A stretch of 64,000 bases of DNA from Porodaedalea pini (Eukaryota > Basidiomycota > Agaricomycetes > Hymenochaetales > Hymenochaetaceae): the NCBI GenBank assembly GCA_002794775.1, contig NBAY01000005.1, positions 682,001 to 746,000 on the forward strand. Reading direction: 5' to 3'. Both the position numbers and the translations under genes were made by a program. This document shows positions 1-10,509 of the stretch, in pieces. How positions within the stretch are numbered: position 1 is the stretch's first letter; each line of letters opens with the position of its first letter. A model generated the notes under the pieces. That model made no database searches. It worked only from the letters and a program-made list of their open reading frames with translations, and had not been told where the DNA came from.

Positions 1-1083
1 AGAAGGGTAATCGCGAGTTTACTCAGGAAAATCAGCAATTGAGACTGAAGGTACGCACTATGCTTTTCTATACGGCACACGTGAACTTACGCATAAATTA
101 TAGATTGGCCGCCTTGAAATGCAATCCGAGTTCGCGGCGCAGGACAAAGAATCAGCTTTGCATGCTCTGAAGTTGCTGCAAGAAGAACGAGACCGTCTCG
201 CCACCCAGCAGTCTCACTGGGAGGAGTTCCGTCACACGGCAGAGCAAATCGAGACTTTGACGAATCTCATCGGCAAGACGGAGTCCGATGAGATTGCAGA
301 ATTGAAGCATATTAAGGATCAGAGCAAGATACTCGAGGGCGAGCACGCAGCACTTAAGAAGCGCTTCAAGGAGCAGGAAAGCAAGATCGCTAACATTGAG
401 CGCGCGTCATCAACTGCACGACAAAATCTCGCTCAGGCTCAACAACGCTCTGCCGAATGGGAGAGGAAGGCTAGAGAATACGAGGGCGAAGTCGAGCGCC
501 TCACAACTGCGCTTGATCAAGGGGAGCAGACGAAGAACCAGCTCGATGCTGACTATTCGTTAGCTAAACTCCAGCTAGAGGAAAGGGACGCTGAGAGTCG
601 CATAGCTAAGGTACGTCGGGGTGTGTGTTATTCATCGCCTGTGTCAAAGACTAACGGTGGTTGTTACAGGATCGTGAGAGGAAATTCGAAGAACAGATCG
701 CCTCGCTCAAGACTAAAATTAGTGGCCTCACCTCCGAGCTTGAAGAAGAGCGTAAAGTCGCACGTGCGGCTTCGAGCCAATGGCACAGATCTCATGAAAG
801 ATCCTCTTCGCGCGTAAGTACAGAATACGAGGCCCCAGAGCCCCCAACCCCGCGTATCAATGGCAAGACCCTGCCGAAACCAGCGAGGCCGACTGCTGCG
901 TCGCCTCCGCCGAAGACATCGACATGGGACTCCATGCATGCGCCGAGGAGCCTGCAGTCGTCATATGTCATGCCCTCGGCACCCCATAGTCAAAGATCGT
1001 CGATATACAACTCGCGGGCGCCTTCCCCGACGCCAAGCACCATGTCGGTTATAACACAGGGCGAAGACGGGTGGTATTCGTAG
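1..1083 (+). CDS. C-terminal part of a long coiled-coil protein (myosin-tail-like), 5' end outside window
   Basis: Three exons are readable: 1-50, 104-610 and 670-1083, joined in frame by introns of 53 and 59 bp with GT-AG ends. The first two exons and the start of the third encode continuous heptad-like coiled coil rich in Glu, Lys, Gln and Arg, about 210 residues. It is followed by a Pro/Ser-rich tail of about 110 residues ending in EDGWYS and a TAG stop. This resembles the tail of fungal class II myosins or other long septation/cytoskeletal coiled-coil proteins, but no motor or other diagnostic domain lies in the window, so the family is not established. The reading frame and both introns are well supported; the name is only descriptive. 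Confidence 0.75.
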
Positions 1084-1937
1084 GAAGCACTCGACGCGAT
1101 TCTCTTTCGCCTATATTTTCCTTCTTTATTCTCATCACCATTGATGTCGTCACTCATTTGACAAGGGTGTTTGTATGTCGTCTGGTTGTGTTTCTTTCGT
1201 CCTCTTTTTTCAGTTTTCTTATCATGGATTCGGGCTGCACATATCTCCTCTCGCAATCATTTCTCCTAACTTGCATATTTCATTCCACTCCATGCTTGAT
1301 ATCCTCTGCCATCTTTGTCTCTCTTGCCCGTACACTCTACGGATTCGCCTCTCGCAGGTCGACTTTACACGGCCTGCGAACATACTTTGTCTTTTTAATT
1401 TTTTTTACCCTTGTTTTCTGTTACTCATATAATCCTCTCCGAGTCAAATGCGCTGTCGAGTTTTTCACGTCCACTGTCTTTTACCGTCGTTTCTCTGTTT
1501 AGTATACCCTAACAATGTGTACATTGACACTTGCAAGCTGCCTCTTGAATTCATTTCCAACATTGGTGAAATATCGCAAACTAGAGCATGTCGAAATGAC
1601 ACAGGAGTAAACGCACAAAGTGTAAAAACGCGTGATGCGTACTGACGTCTACGCGCCGCTAAGATGACCGAACTACCGACTCGGAGACTCGTTGCGGCGT
1701 GCGCACCGCCCCTTGCCATCCGACTCCATCGTAGTCCGCGACATCGGCGACGACATCGCACAGAGCCTCCAATTCGTACTCGGATCGTCCGAGCTGCCTT
1801 GTACTCACGACGTCCATCGCTGATTTCTTCCATAAGCATCATCGCAAGACGGTGCCAGACACGCGAAACGACTCTAGCTGACGCCTCACCTCAGTCGTCC
1901 CTCCGGAACTCACCCTCTTCACGACGCACACAACAGC
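1084..1937. other. Intergenic: 3' flank of coiled-coil gene and 5' flank of OSBP gene
   Basis: The first half is T-rich, as expected of a fungal 3' UTR. The second half is CT/CG-rich and leads into the oxysterol-binding protein start. Short ORFs here show no recognisable protein features. Confidence 0.5.
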
Positions 1938-3732
1938 ATGATGGGGATCTTCGGCCAGGCCACCTCTGCGCTGCGTGGGAGGCCTCGTGGTGCCTCCGTG
2001 GAGGACAAGGCGATTGAAGATAGCGAGCCCGATGATACCTCTGTCCTGTTAGTCCTCTTACCACTTCATTCACTACTGGGACATCCAGAATCCGCCTCGA
2101 TACTATACTCGAGATGCTACCGACTCTTGTTTGCAATGATGCTGACTCTGAACCCAGAGACGAGCAGGAGGGATCCATCATCTCGAGCCTCATCTCACAG
2201 CTAAGGTATAGTCTATGTCCCTCTCCTCGTCGGGATTATCTCTGATTGCTCTACTTCTCGCTTCGCCTGTCTGTCACCTTCGATGGTGGTACAGGATTGG
2301 CATGGACCTCCATCGCGTAACATTCCCGACGTTTGTCTTAGAGCCTCGTAGCATGCTAGAACGAATCGCCGACTTCATGTCTCATCCTGAGCTCATTTTT
2401 GGGTTTGTTTCCCGGCCCCTCACTCTAGACTTTACTCTAATACTCGAGCAGAGCAGAAGAAATCGATGACCCTGAGGAACGCTTCCTTGTCGTCCTTCGT
2501 TATTACCTGAGTGGTTGGCACATCAAGCCCAAGGGCGTGAAGAAACCGTCAGTTTGTCATCAACCCATGCCCTTGAATGACTCGCCACAGTATATGTGAA
2601 CTGACTATGATCGTTTCCAGATATAACCCTGTCCTTGGAGAGTTCTTCCGCTGTCGCTACGACTATCCGAACGGTACTCAAGGCTTCTACATATCTGAAC
2701 AAGGTGCGCAGTCGCCGTTCGCTACGCCGTTGGCCAAGGCTTATGGTGTGATGTATGCAATGTGTAGTCTCCCATCACCCTCCTATCTCTGCTTATTTCT
2801 ATATATCACCTGCCAACAAAATTTGCATTATTGGCGAAATAAGGCCAAAGTCCAAGTTCCTGGGCAATAGTGTCTCGACCACCATGGAGGGAGAGAACCG
2901 CATTACACTAATGGGCAGGCCTGAGGATGGTGGTCTGTATTATCGTCTCTACTCATTATTTACTTCCGGCTCTCTGCTTACAGTTTTGATATTGGCGGCG
3001 GACAGAATATGTGATCACCATGCCGAATATGTATGCTCGCGGAATACTCTTTGGGAAAATGATCTTTGAACTGGGCGATACATGTGTGGCTAAGAATGAG
3101 AAGACGGGTATGTCTTGTGACCTTGACTTCAAGACGAAGGTCCGTTTATTTCCTCTCCTCTATTGGATAAAGCTGATTCTGAATGTGATATAAAGGGTTT
3201 CTTCTCTGGCATATATAACACGCTTGTTGGGCGTGTACGCCACAATGGGACCGACGTAGGCGAGATAACAGGTCGTTGGTCCCATGCCCTGGAATTTAAG
3301 TCTTCAAAGACGGGACAGAAGCGCATATTGTTCGACGCGGACAGCGACGTTGGGAAGCGTGTGGCGGAGAAGTTAGCACCATCTGAGGACGAGCAAGAGC
3401 CGACGGAATCGCGGCGGCAGTGGGTCAAACTGACAGAAGCAATCCATGCGAAGAACATGGATGCCGCGACGGACGCAAAGTGCGAGGTAGAAGACGCCCA
3501 GCGCGAGGACAGAAGAGTGAGGGATGAGAAGGGCGAAACGTTCGTACCGCGGTTTTTCGAGAAGCGAGACGGACGGTGGGAGCCGAAGTTCCAGTGAGTG
3601 CATTGAAGTGCTTTCGATATCGAGAACACCCAGTGGTCTAACCTTGTCTTTGGAACTAGGATTCCTACTGACCCAGAGGAGGCGACGAAAGCGGTACAGG
3701 AGTGGATCTGGCCATCGTCCAAGCCATCATGA
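1938..3732 (+). CDS. KES1-like: Oxysterol-binding protein homologue (Osh4/Kes1 type)
   Basis: A nine-exon model joins in frame: 1938-2047, 2158-2205, 2295-2402, 2452-2547, 2621-2703, 2768-2929, 3006-3139, 3196-3593, 3660-3732, giving 403 residues. That matches the short, PH-less Osh4/Kes1 class. The family signature EQVSHHPP is rebuilt exactly across the 2704-2767 intron. The lid-region phrase RPKSKFLGNS and the block ITMPNMYARGILFGK follow. These proteins are cytosolic sterol/PI4P exchangers acting at ER-Golgi and other membrane contacts. The start is the first of two adjacent Met codons just after the 5' flank, and no in-frame upstream exon was seen. The C-terminus (EEATKAVQEWIWP) is typical for the family. 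Substrate choice is inferred from family only. Confidence 0.95.
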
Positions 3733-4868
3733 AAAGTGACCGGCTTATCTGTATTTTCTTCACTTATTTAGCTCGCGGCTGTATCATACACTCATATATA
3801 CAATGATTCCCATTAAAGTGCCTTGAAGTGGTCCTGCTCATCACTCTCGGCTTCCTGTTCAGTTGGCTCTTAGTTTTTTTAACATGATCCCTTTGTCTAT
3901 AAGATACTGTAATGAAATAAAGAATTGAACTTCTTGCGTGTTTGAAGCCAGGTATGGGAAATCATCCGCAGAATAAACATCGAGTCCAATGACAAGAAGG
4001 ATGTCAAACAAAACTTCAATTGTCCGCCCCCGTGTCGAAAGCACGCCAACGACACAGTTGTGAATACGCAGAGTAGAGACGCAGAGAGAAAGCAAATAAT
4101 ATCCGGTTTTGTTGAACATCGCATAGATCTAAAGTAATAGGCAACTTTACTATGGCTATAAAATGTACACTGATTTTTTACTAGTCAGACAATTTCTTGC
4201 TAGCTGGTCAATCTTGACGTGGTTTCAGACACGGGGATCAAACCCCGCCAACAACCCATCAAATGACAGAAGCCATCCATAACGACCACACGTTATCCGT
4301 TAGTCAATCTTGGTCCTTGCACCAATTGAACCCATTTTTAAGACTATATACCTATTTTTTTGGGCATGATGCCGCTTCGTCCTTTCCAGTTGGTCTTGCA
4401 AGAAACTGTCTCGAACTGAAGGCAAGAACTTGACAGGACGTCCACGTATAGAGAGCAAGCTATTTGAGAAGAGTGGTCATGTCTCCTGTTTACGAAGACA
4501 TTTCGAAGTGACCTCAGACCAGGACAGCCATGCGCACCGCATAGTAAGGGCACTATTTTTGGCGGCGTGCGCTCGCTTTGGCAGCGTTTCAAGCACATCT
4601 CGACGGTTCCCAGGTGATCAATACAGAGACCACTGCTTGATGATGAGTTTGAGAGTGCAAAGATTCTCTCAGCGGTGGGCGATGCAGCAGTCGTGGACGA
4701 ACGAGAGAGAGAGCGTATTCCTGGTAGACACGCACACTGATCCTCAGGATAATCGTCTGCTCCCACGATGCAAACGCATACATACAGCCTTCAAGTAGAC
4801 TCCCACTTGCGATTTGCCCATCGCCGTTCCCTTTGCTTTCGCTCTTTCCCTTGCGCTTATCCTACGCC
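3733..4868. other. Intergenic, about 1.1 kb
   Basis: 3' flank of the OSBP gene and upstream region of HMBS. Short ORFs on both strands lack motifs and are not called. No tRNA-like cloverleaf was recognised. Confidence 0.5.
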
Positions 4869-6142
4869 ATGTCAGTCACCGTCGCGCCTCCTGCGTCTGA
4901 GTCCGCGTCCAAGACGCTGAGCTTCACGCTCGCCTCGCGCGCTTCGCAGCTCGCGCAGATCCAGACACACATTGTGCGCGACACGCTCGTCGCTGCCTTC
5001 CCCTCTACACCAGCCCACAACTATGTGTTCGCGACGTCTTTCATGCGCACGGCGGGTGACAAGAACCAGGCACAGGCTCTATACGTGCTGGGCGGCGGTG
5101 CGGGAGGCAAAGCGCTGTGGACGGAAGAGCTCGAGGCAGCGCTTCTGCGAGCGCCAGATGACTCGGCGGAAGGGGCTCAGGCGAAAACTGAACGTGCAGA
5201 TGAGGACGCGCCAGAATCCCGTGTCGACATGCTCGTGCATAGTTTGAAAGACGTGCCAACGACCTTGCCTGCTGGCTGCGAGATCGGTGCGATCCTGGAA
5301 CGTGAGGATCCTGTCGATTCTCTTGTCGTGAAGCAGGGCTTGCCTTACAAGAGTTTGGATGAACTCCCCGAAGGAAGTGTAGTAGGCACGAGTAGCGTGC
5401 GGAGAGTTGCACAACTACGTAGAAATTATCCCGGGCTACAGTTTGCTGATGTGGTGAGTTGGAATTACTCTCTGAAATTGTCCATAAATGCTAAAACATC
5501 CACGCTACTCGTGTAAAAAGCGAGGAAATTTGTATGTTTACCGCTAAATTCCTTTTTAAACGCATTTCTCTCATTTCTCTCTACAGAAACACACGCATGG
5601 CCAAGCTCGATTCACCAACAGGATCCTATGCCGCGCTCATCCTCGCAAAAGCCGGCCTCGTACGGCTAGGCATGGACGCACGCATCACCGCAGATGTCGC
5701 TGCTCCGGTGCTCTACCACGCTGTCGGACAAGGAGCCCTCGCCGTCGAAGTGCGCGCAGGCGACACGGCGGTCGAGTCACTCTGTCTCGCACTCAACCAC
5801 CGTCCGACCGAGTGGAAATGCCGTGCAGAGCGAGCAATGCTGCGCGTCCTCGAGGGCGGGTGCAGCGTGCCTGTCGGCGTGCACACTGCGCTCGTCCCGG
5901 CGGGAGCGGACGAAGACCCCGCACGCGCACGGTTGACGATCACGGGAACCGTTACAGCGCTGAACGGTGCGCGGCACGTCGAGCACACGTTGGAGGTGGA
6001 GGTCGGATCGGCGAAAGAGGCGGAGCTCGTGGGTGAGCGGCTGGCACGGACGCTGATCGAGACAGGCGCGAAAGAGATCCTCGACGAGATCACCAAAGAC
6101 AAGGAAGCGCGCAAAGCAGCTGAGGCGGCGAAGGTGGCGTGA
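4869..6142 (+). CDS. HEM3: Hydroxymethylbilane synthase (porphobilinogen deaminase)
   Basis: This enzyme joins four porphobilinogens into hydroxymethylbilane, the third step of haem synthesis, in the cytosol. Exons 4869-5453, 5521-5531 and 5587-6142 give 383 residues. Visible family motifs are the N-terminal ASRASQLAQIQT, HSLKDVPT, GTSSVRR and the cofactor loop EGGCSVPVG, whose Cys (about residue 291) carries dipyrromethane. The substrate-binding motif DVRGNLNTR appears only if an 11-nt exon at 5521-5531 is included; it has a perfect GTGAGT...AAG intron before and GTATGT...CTACAG intron after. An earlier in-frame Met at 4833 would add 12 hydrophobic residues; 4869 is preferred because fungal HMBS is cytosolic. 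The C-terminus is an acidic/Ala-Lys helix. Confidence 0.97.
5521..5531 (+). other. HEM3: 11-nt micro-exon of HMBS
   Basis: CGAGGAAATTT supplies Arg-Gly-Asn and the first two bases of Leu in the conserved RGNLNTR active-site motif. Flanking introns are 67 bp (5454-5520) and 55 bp (5532-5586). Skipping it would shift the frame and delete the motif. Confidence 0.9.
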
Positions 6143-6569
6143 ACTTCATCTCTCCACGTACTAACGATTATCTGTATCACATATATTCCCTTTGTGGCTA
6201 CGACATTCGTGAATGAATGAAATGAAAAGTCGGCTTTGGATATACCCCAGATGTATCAGTCGACGATGGCCTGGCGGACGACGCACACCGACACTAGAGG
6301 TTTCCAGGAGATTGCTCTGCATCTCCGCGAGCGCCTGCAGTAACCCTTCTGTGAGGCCGGGAAAGCAAGTGACTCTAAGGCAGAGATGGAAAATGACATT
6401 GGAGAGCAAGGAAAGACGATCAGGAAGCAGTTTTATCGATGCGACGTGTCTTGTTTGCACATATTATGTTTATGTCCAGATTTGGCATTTCGCAACCCGA
6501 AATCTCATCTGTCTAGATCTGTAACAAAATACTCCAGCTCGTAAGTAAGTAGATATAAAGCATTCCCAG
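6143..6569. other. Intergenic, 3' flank of HMBS
   Basis: No supportable gene. The region ends where homology to the TDP2-like family begins abruptly near 6570. Confidence 0.5.
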
Positions 6570-6933
6570 GTGCCCGCCATCTTGACCGGTGATTGCAACA
6601 TATGCTTATGATGAGCTGTATCCTCTTCTCAACCCCCACTCCCCGGTCCTCCTTGCTGCATGCCCAATTAAAGAAGGGGCTCACGGTTCACTACACCCGA
6701 TATTCGTTGTGATGGTAACAAATCGCAAGATGTTTGGCAGGCGAAACGGTATTAATATTGTGCCACGGCGGCTCGACTACATATTTATGCATGGTGTCCA
6801 GGTCAAGGAAGGTGCTGGATAGGAAACGAGCCGGTGCAGTAGGGTAAAAGCCGAGGATAAAGAGGGTAGGGACAACAAGGTTTACGCTTCGGACCACCTA
6901 GGTGTCTGGGTCCGTGTGCGTATGGCAAAATGA
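6570..6933 (+). pseudogene. 3'-half fragment of a TDP2-like endonuclease/phosphatase gene
   Basis: Translated pieces match the C-terminal half of the intact gene at 27483-28588: the VPAILTGDCN block, the ...HSPVLLA...PIKE region, RRLDYIFMHGVQV, and the closing ASDHLGVWVRV. Homology starts suddenly at about 6570 in the middle of the second exon, with no start codon or first exon. Several bases are lost or changed, including near Y-D-E-L and after the YIF motif. The frame is broken after HGVQVKEG. The catalytic GD-x-N and SDH motifs are still visible, but the N-terminal TWN and LQE motifs are missing. This is a truncated, non-functional duplicate. Confidence 0.85.
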
Positions 6934-7283
6934 TGTCAAGAAGTTGAGTATAACCGTTGCAGCTCTTCAAACTTCAAAGCAGGCGAGTTTTGCAGCCCGC
7001 GTCCATCTTTTGGATATAAAGTAGAAATCAGTCGATTGGGTGTTACAATATATACCTTGTGCACGAATGAGTTTCACCGTTCCTGGAACCTATATGTGAA
7101 CAGATACAGCAATCGAAAGCGAGCTTCAAGTTGACTCGGAGCCGCGCCAGAAAGGTTCGATTTGCATTTGTACATATTTGTTAGTTCTTGTATCCTTCAA
7201 AATATGTACGTACATTCTCGACTGCAGCATCATCTTCCTCCAGAAGCAAGCTCCGAGCCGCCCACTTGAGATTAACTTCATCC

Positions 7284-8386
7284 AGTAGATTCCGAGATAC
7301 AGCCAGCCAAATTGCTTGCCTTTGATCCTTCCGTCAGCTCATGGGAGGAGGTTTCAACTGGCTCCGAGATCGATGGCGAATCAAGTCCTTCTCAAATTCT
7401 CACTCGATCTCACTTCTATCGTCATTGCCACCTGGAACGTTTGGGAGGACGATCGGTTCATAGAGCACCGTCATCCATTCATACTCCGGAAATTACTCGA
7501 AGACAGCTCCGTGGTCCTAGACGTTATTACACTTCAGGAAGTGACGATAGAGTTATTCGATGCGATACTCGCGCATCCAGCTGTCCGAAATGGCCAGGAT
7601 GGCTGGTCACAGACCTCAAGCACCAATTCGATGTTTGCCCCAATCCGTATGGAACAGTGATACTTGTTCGGAAGAGCGTGGCCCAAGGCATATCTGTGCT
7701 GCCGGATTCCATGAATTCGAGAACACTCTCAATGGAGCGCGGTCTGAACTTCATCGAACTCTGCTCCAGTTCTTCTCGACAGCCGCTCGTAAGTACCATA
7801 TCGTACCCGCAGCTTCCCACTATGTACTTATTGGCTTTGTGCGGCTACGAATAGGGACTCACATTTCGAGTCTCACCCCGAAGATAAGCTGAAGAGACGC
7901 GAGCGGTTTGAAGTATCCGCGGCAATCTTGACATCTGTGAAATCGCACTTCCTTGAATCATCTTCGGGAAAGTCCAGTCTGCGACGGCGGTTGCTGGAGG
8001 AGTTCCCGCTATTTTAACTGGGGTCTGCAATATATGCCACGATGAATTGACACCCCTTCTGAGCCCCACACCACACACTCCTGTCTTCTTTGATGCGTTC
8101 CTCGCTGCTCGACCAATCCAAGCGGGGACTCGCAGTCCATTTCTCACCCGACATTCGGCGTGACGATAACAACTCGCAGGATGTTCGGCAAGCAAAACGT
8201 TTCTGGACCACGGCGTCTTGACTACACATTCGTGCGAGGCTTCCAGGTCACAGAGGTTACTTCGGAGGCCGATATGATAGGTGCGAACCCGTTTGTGAAA
8301 AGGAGGAAGCGGAGGACGAAGAAGGCAGAGACGGAAGGGTTTATGCTTCGGACCATCTGGGACTCTGGATTCGGGTGCGTCTCCTG
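7284..8386 (+). pseudogene. Near-full-length but inactivated TDP2-like endonuclease/phosphatase copy
   Basis: Collinear with the intact minus-strand gene at 27483-28588 over essentially its whole length, including the upstream CCGAGCCGCCC and ACTTCATCC sequence. The lesions are explicit. The ATG position reads AGTAG, so the start codon is gone. Short insertions shift the frame around 7385-7415 and in the H-P-A-V-R-N-G region. The intron acceptor CAG is changed to CGG (GTGCGG near 7845), and further shifts follow in the second exon. TWN, LQEV, SDHLG-like (GACCATCTGGGAC) and RRLDYTFVRG remnants remain. ORFs of 60-190 codons here are fragments of this decayed gene. Confidence 0.88.
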
Positions 8387-8855
8387 AGTATAACTGCGTA
8401 AATCGGTCCGACTTGATTACCATATCTGCCTAGAGAGTGGAACCGATTTTGCAGAGGATCTGTCAGTGTGAGAACACGCACAAGCTTAATGACATAATGA
8501 GAAAAGGCCTAAGAGGAACACGGAGTCGTATATCACTTTGAGTATCCATATCAGTGAATTTTCCAAGTCACGGACATTGCGTTCAGCATGAGTCGCGACG
8601 TAGCATACCGAAGAGCTCCTTCTCCCCCGTTCATCATGCGAAATTCAAAAATTGATTATAAATCTATGTGTAAGTATGAGACATGAGCAGATAGTACACA
8701 GTGTTGAAAGGGGGAGTTATATGATTTAGAGAGTACTCGCCACAGACTTTTCAAATTCATGTCTCGTTGGCATTTTAGATGAGACTATGCATTTGATAGC
8801 GGTTGTGACTATGGGAGCACGAACAAGCAGTATTGCTCTGAGTCAGCAGCGTCAT
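8387..8855. other. Intergenic between TDP2-like pseudogene and ClpP 3' end
   Basis: AT-rich; nothing recognised. Confidence 0.5.
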
Positions 8856-10128
8856 TTATCCTTCTGTTTCAGTATTCGGCCGTCTTTCCAGGATGCCATC
8901 CACGAGTCCGAAGTCCAGTGCGTCTTTCGCTATAGAATCAGTATTCGATTCAGCCAATGTGTCAGAAATGTAAGAACTTTATCGATAGCTCACCAGTCAA
9001 GAAGTAGTCCCGTTCCAACGCTTTCTCTGTTCCATTGATGCTCAGTACAAGAAATTTTTGGGGAAACTAGGAGAACGAACCGAACCGCGCCATTCCTTCC
9101 TTGATATCCTCACCCTCCCGCGCACAATGCCGCTGGTAGATACCGGTTAGTACCTCACGCACACGTAGTATCTCGCGTGCGTGGATTGCGATGTCAGAGG
9201 CTTGACCTGAGGCTCCTCCAGACGGTTCTGAACAAGGTCGAGCGATCAGACGGTTGCCATGTAAAATCCAGTACAGGACACCTTCGTGAACTCACGATGG
9301 ATCATGATGCTTGCATGGGGCAGAGCGTGCCTTTTACCCTTCTCGCCTTCACAAATTTTAGACGGAGCAGAGCAAGGCTCAAAATCATTACATTACATTA
9401 CCTGCGGCGAGAAGCAAAGAACCCATTGAGCATGCCTGACCAACACAGTACGTGTGTATTGGCGAGGAGACATACTGACGCATCAGAAAATGTTAATTCA
9501 GCTTGTATTTCGACAGGTCTCAGGATGTAGCCAGACCTGCATCTGTAACAAATCGGATAAGTACAGGGGTACAAATCAAACTTCAGAGAAAGTCGAAGTC
9601 AACATACTGTATCATAGATAGCAAGTCCTGCGGTGACGCTTCCACCAGGAGAGTTGATGTACATGTGTATGGGCTTTGCGGCGTCCTCCGCTTCAAGGAA
9701 GAGCAATTGCGAGACTGTCACTGCAGACGTACTGTCCCGTATCTACACAGTTAATAATGTAAGTTTATTTGCATATGTTCCGGAGTTTGATATATATGAG
9801 AGAGACGAACAGGTCCATGAAGCATAACTACACGCTCTCGGAGAAGACGCGAGAAGATATCGAATGAGCGTTCGCCTCGGCCCTGCACGCGTCAATAAGA
9901 TCAGCTCTATGAGAGCAATGAAAACTTATACTGCGATATTGTACGCACAGACTGTTCAATGACCATCGGGACCAGGTCGTACGCGGTCGGCTCTGTCCAT
10001 CCTGACCTTGAATCGGATGATGATGACCGCGCAACAGCGGAGAGATCGTGAAATCTCCTTGACGATGGAAGAGTTCTTCTCACGGGCCGTACACTCTGAC
10101 GAGCAGAAGAAAGCAGACTCTGCAACAT
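8856..10128 (-). CDS. clpP: Mitochondrial ATP-dependent Clp protease, proteolytic subunit
   Basis: Nine exons on the minus strand (10128-9949, 9882-9811, 9742-9608, 9542-9537, 9474-9402, 9346-9296, 9227-9081, 9026-8994, 8929-8856) give 256 residues. The first ~40 residues are Ser/Arg-rich without acids, as in a mitochondrial presequence. The mature part starts at [16 protein letters not shown]. The catalytic triad fits the family: Ser147 in GQACSMGS, His172 in IMIHQP, Asp228 in ERDYF. The strand-turn motif [10 protein letters not shown] and [18 protein letters not shown] are clear. ClpP forms tetradecameric barrels in the matrix and works with ClpX. The model needs a 6-nt exon (ATGCAG) to restore the family phrase YDTMQYV. 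It is divergently placed to the Brl1/Brr6 gene, about 380 bp away. Confidence 0.95.
9537..9542 (-). other. clpP: 6-nt micro-exon of ClpP
   Basis: ATGCAG (Met-Gln) lies between introns 9607-9543 (65 bp, GTATGT...TTACAG) and 9536-9475 (62 bp, GTCTGG...GTCAG). Without it one 133-bp intron would remain, twice the local norm, and the protein would lack two residues of YDTMQYV. The second donor is weak, so this is somewhat less certain than the HMBS case. Confidence 0.78.
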
Positions 10129-10509
10129 CTTGGAGAGGGGAAGTAGGGTAAGACGAGGAGTCAGACTTAGCAGAGGGATAAGTAATGAGGCGGCGGAGCA
10201 AATCGCGCTACACGTGACCCCGTTGGGATCCACGCTCGACCACCACGACGTCAACCTGCTCTGGACTCTGTCTGCTAGTAGCAACGACGGACGACGAAGC
10301 GCACACTACGAGGAAAGCAGGTAATTACAAGATATGTCTGCTACATATGCTCGGGCACGCAGCACCGAATCACCGATGTCTGGCATTGAGTTCACGAACC
10401 GCACGAAAACCGTTCCCGCCTGGCGCGTCGGCGCGCAAGAGAACGGCAATGCAGACAATGCCTCTATGAAACGTATGCATAGCCCTTGCCTCCTCAGAGA
10501 TACGCTACG
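10129..10509. promoter_or_regulatory. Divergent intergenic region between clpP and the Brl1/Brr6 gene
   Basis: Two oppositely transcribed genes start from either side, so both promoters and 5' UTRs must lie here or just inside. No named element was identified. An upstream plus-strand ORF from 10334 cannot be joined in frame to the Brl1/Brr6 CDS by a normal-length intron and is treated as 5' UTR. Confidence 0.5.

Noticed and set aside
3859..4124. 86- and 75-codon minus-strand ORFs between OSBP and HMBS genes
   Set aside because: Short, mutually overlapping in two frames, no motif.
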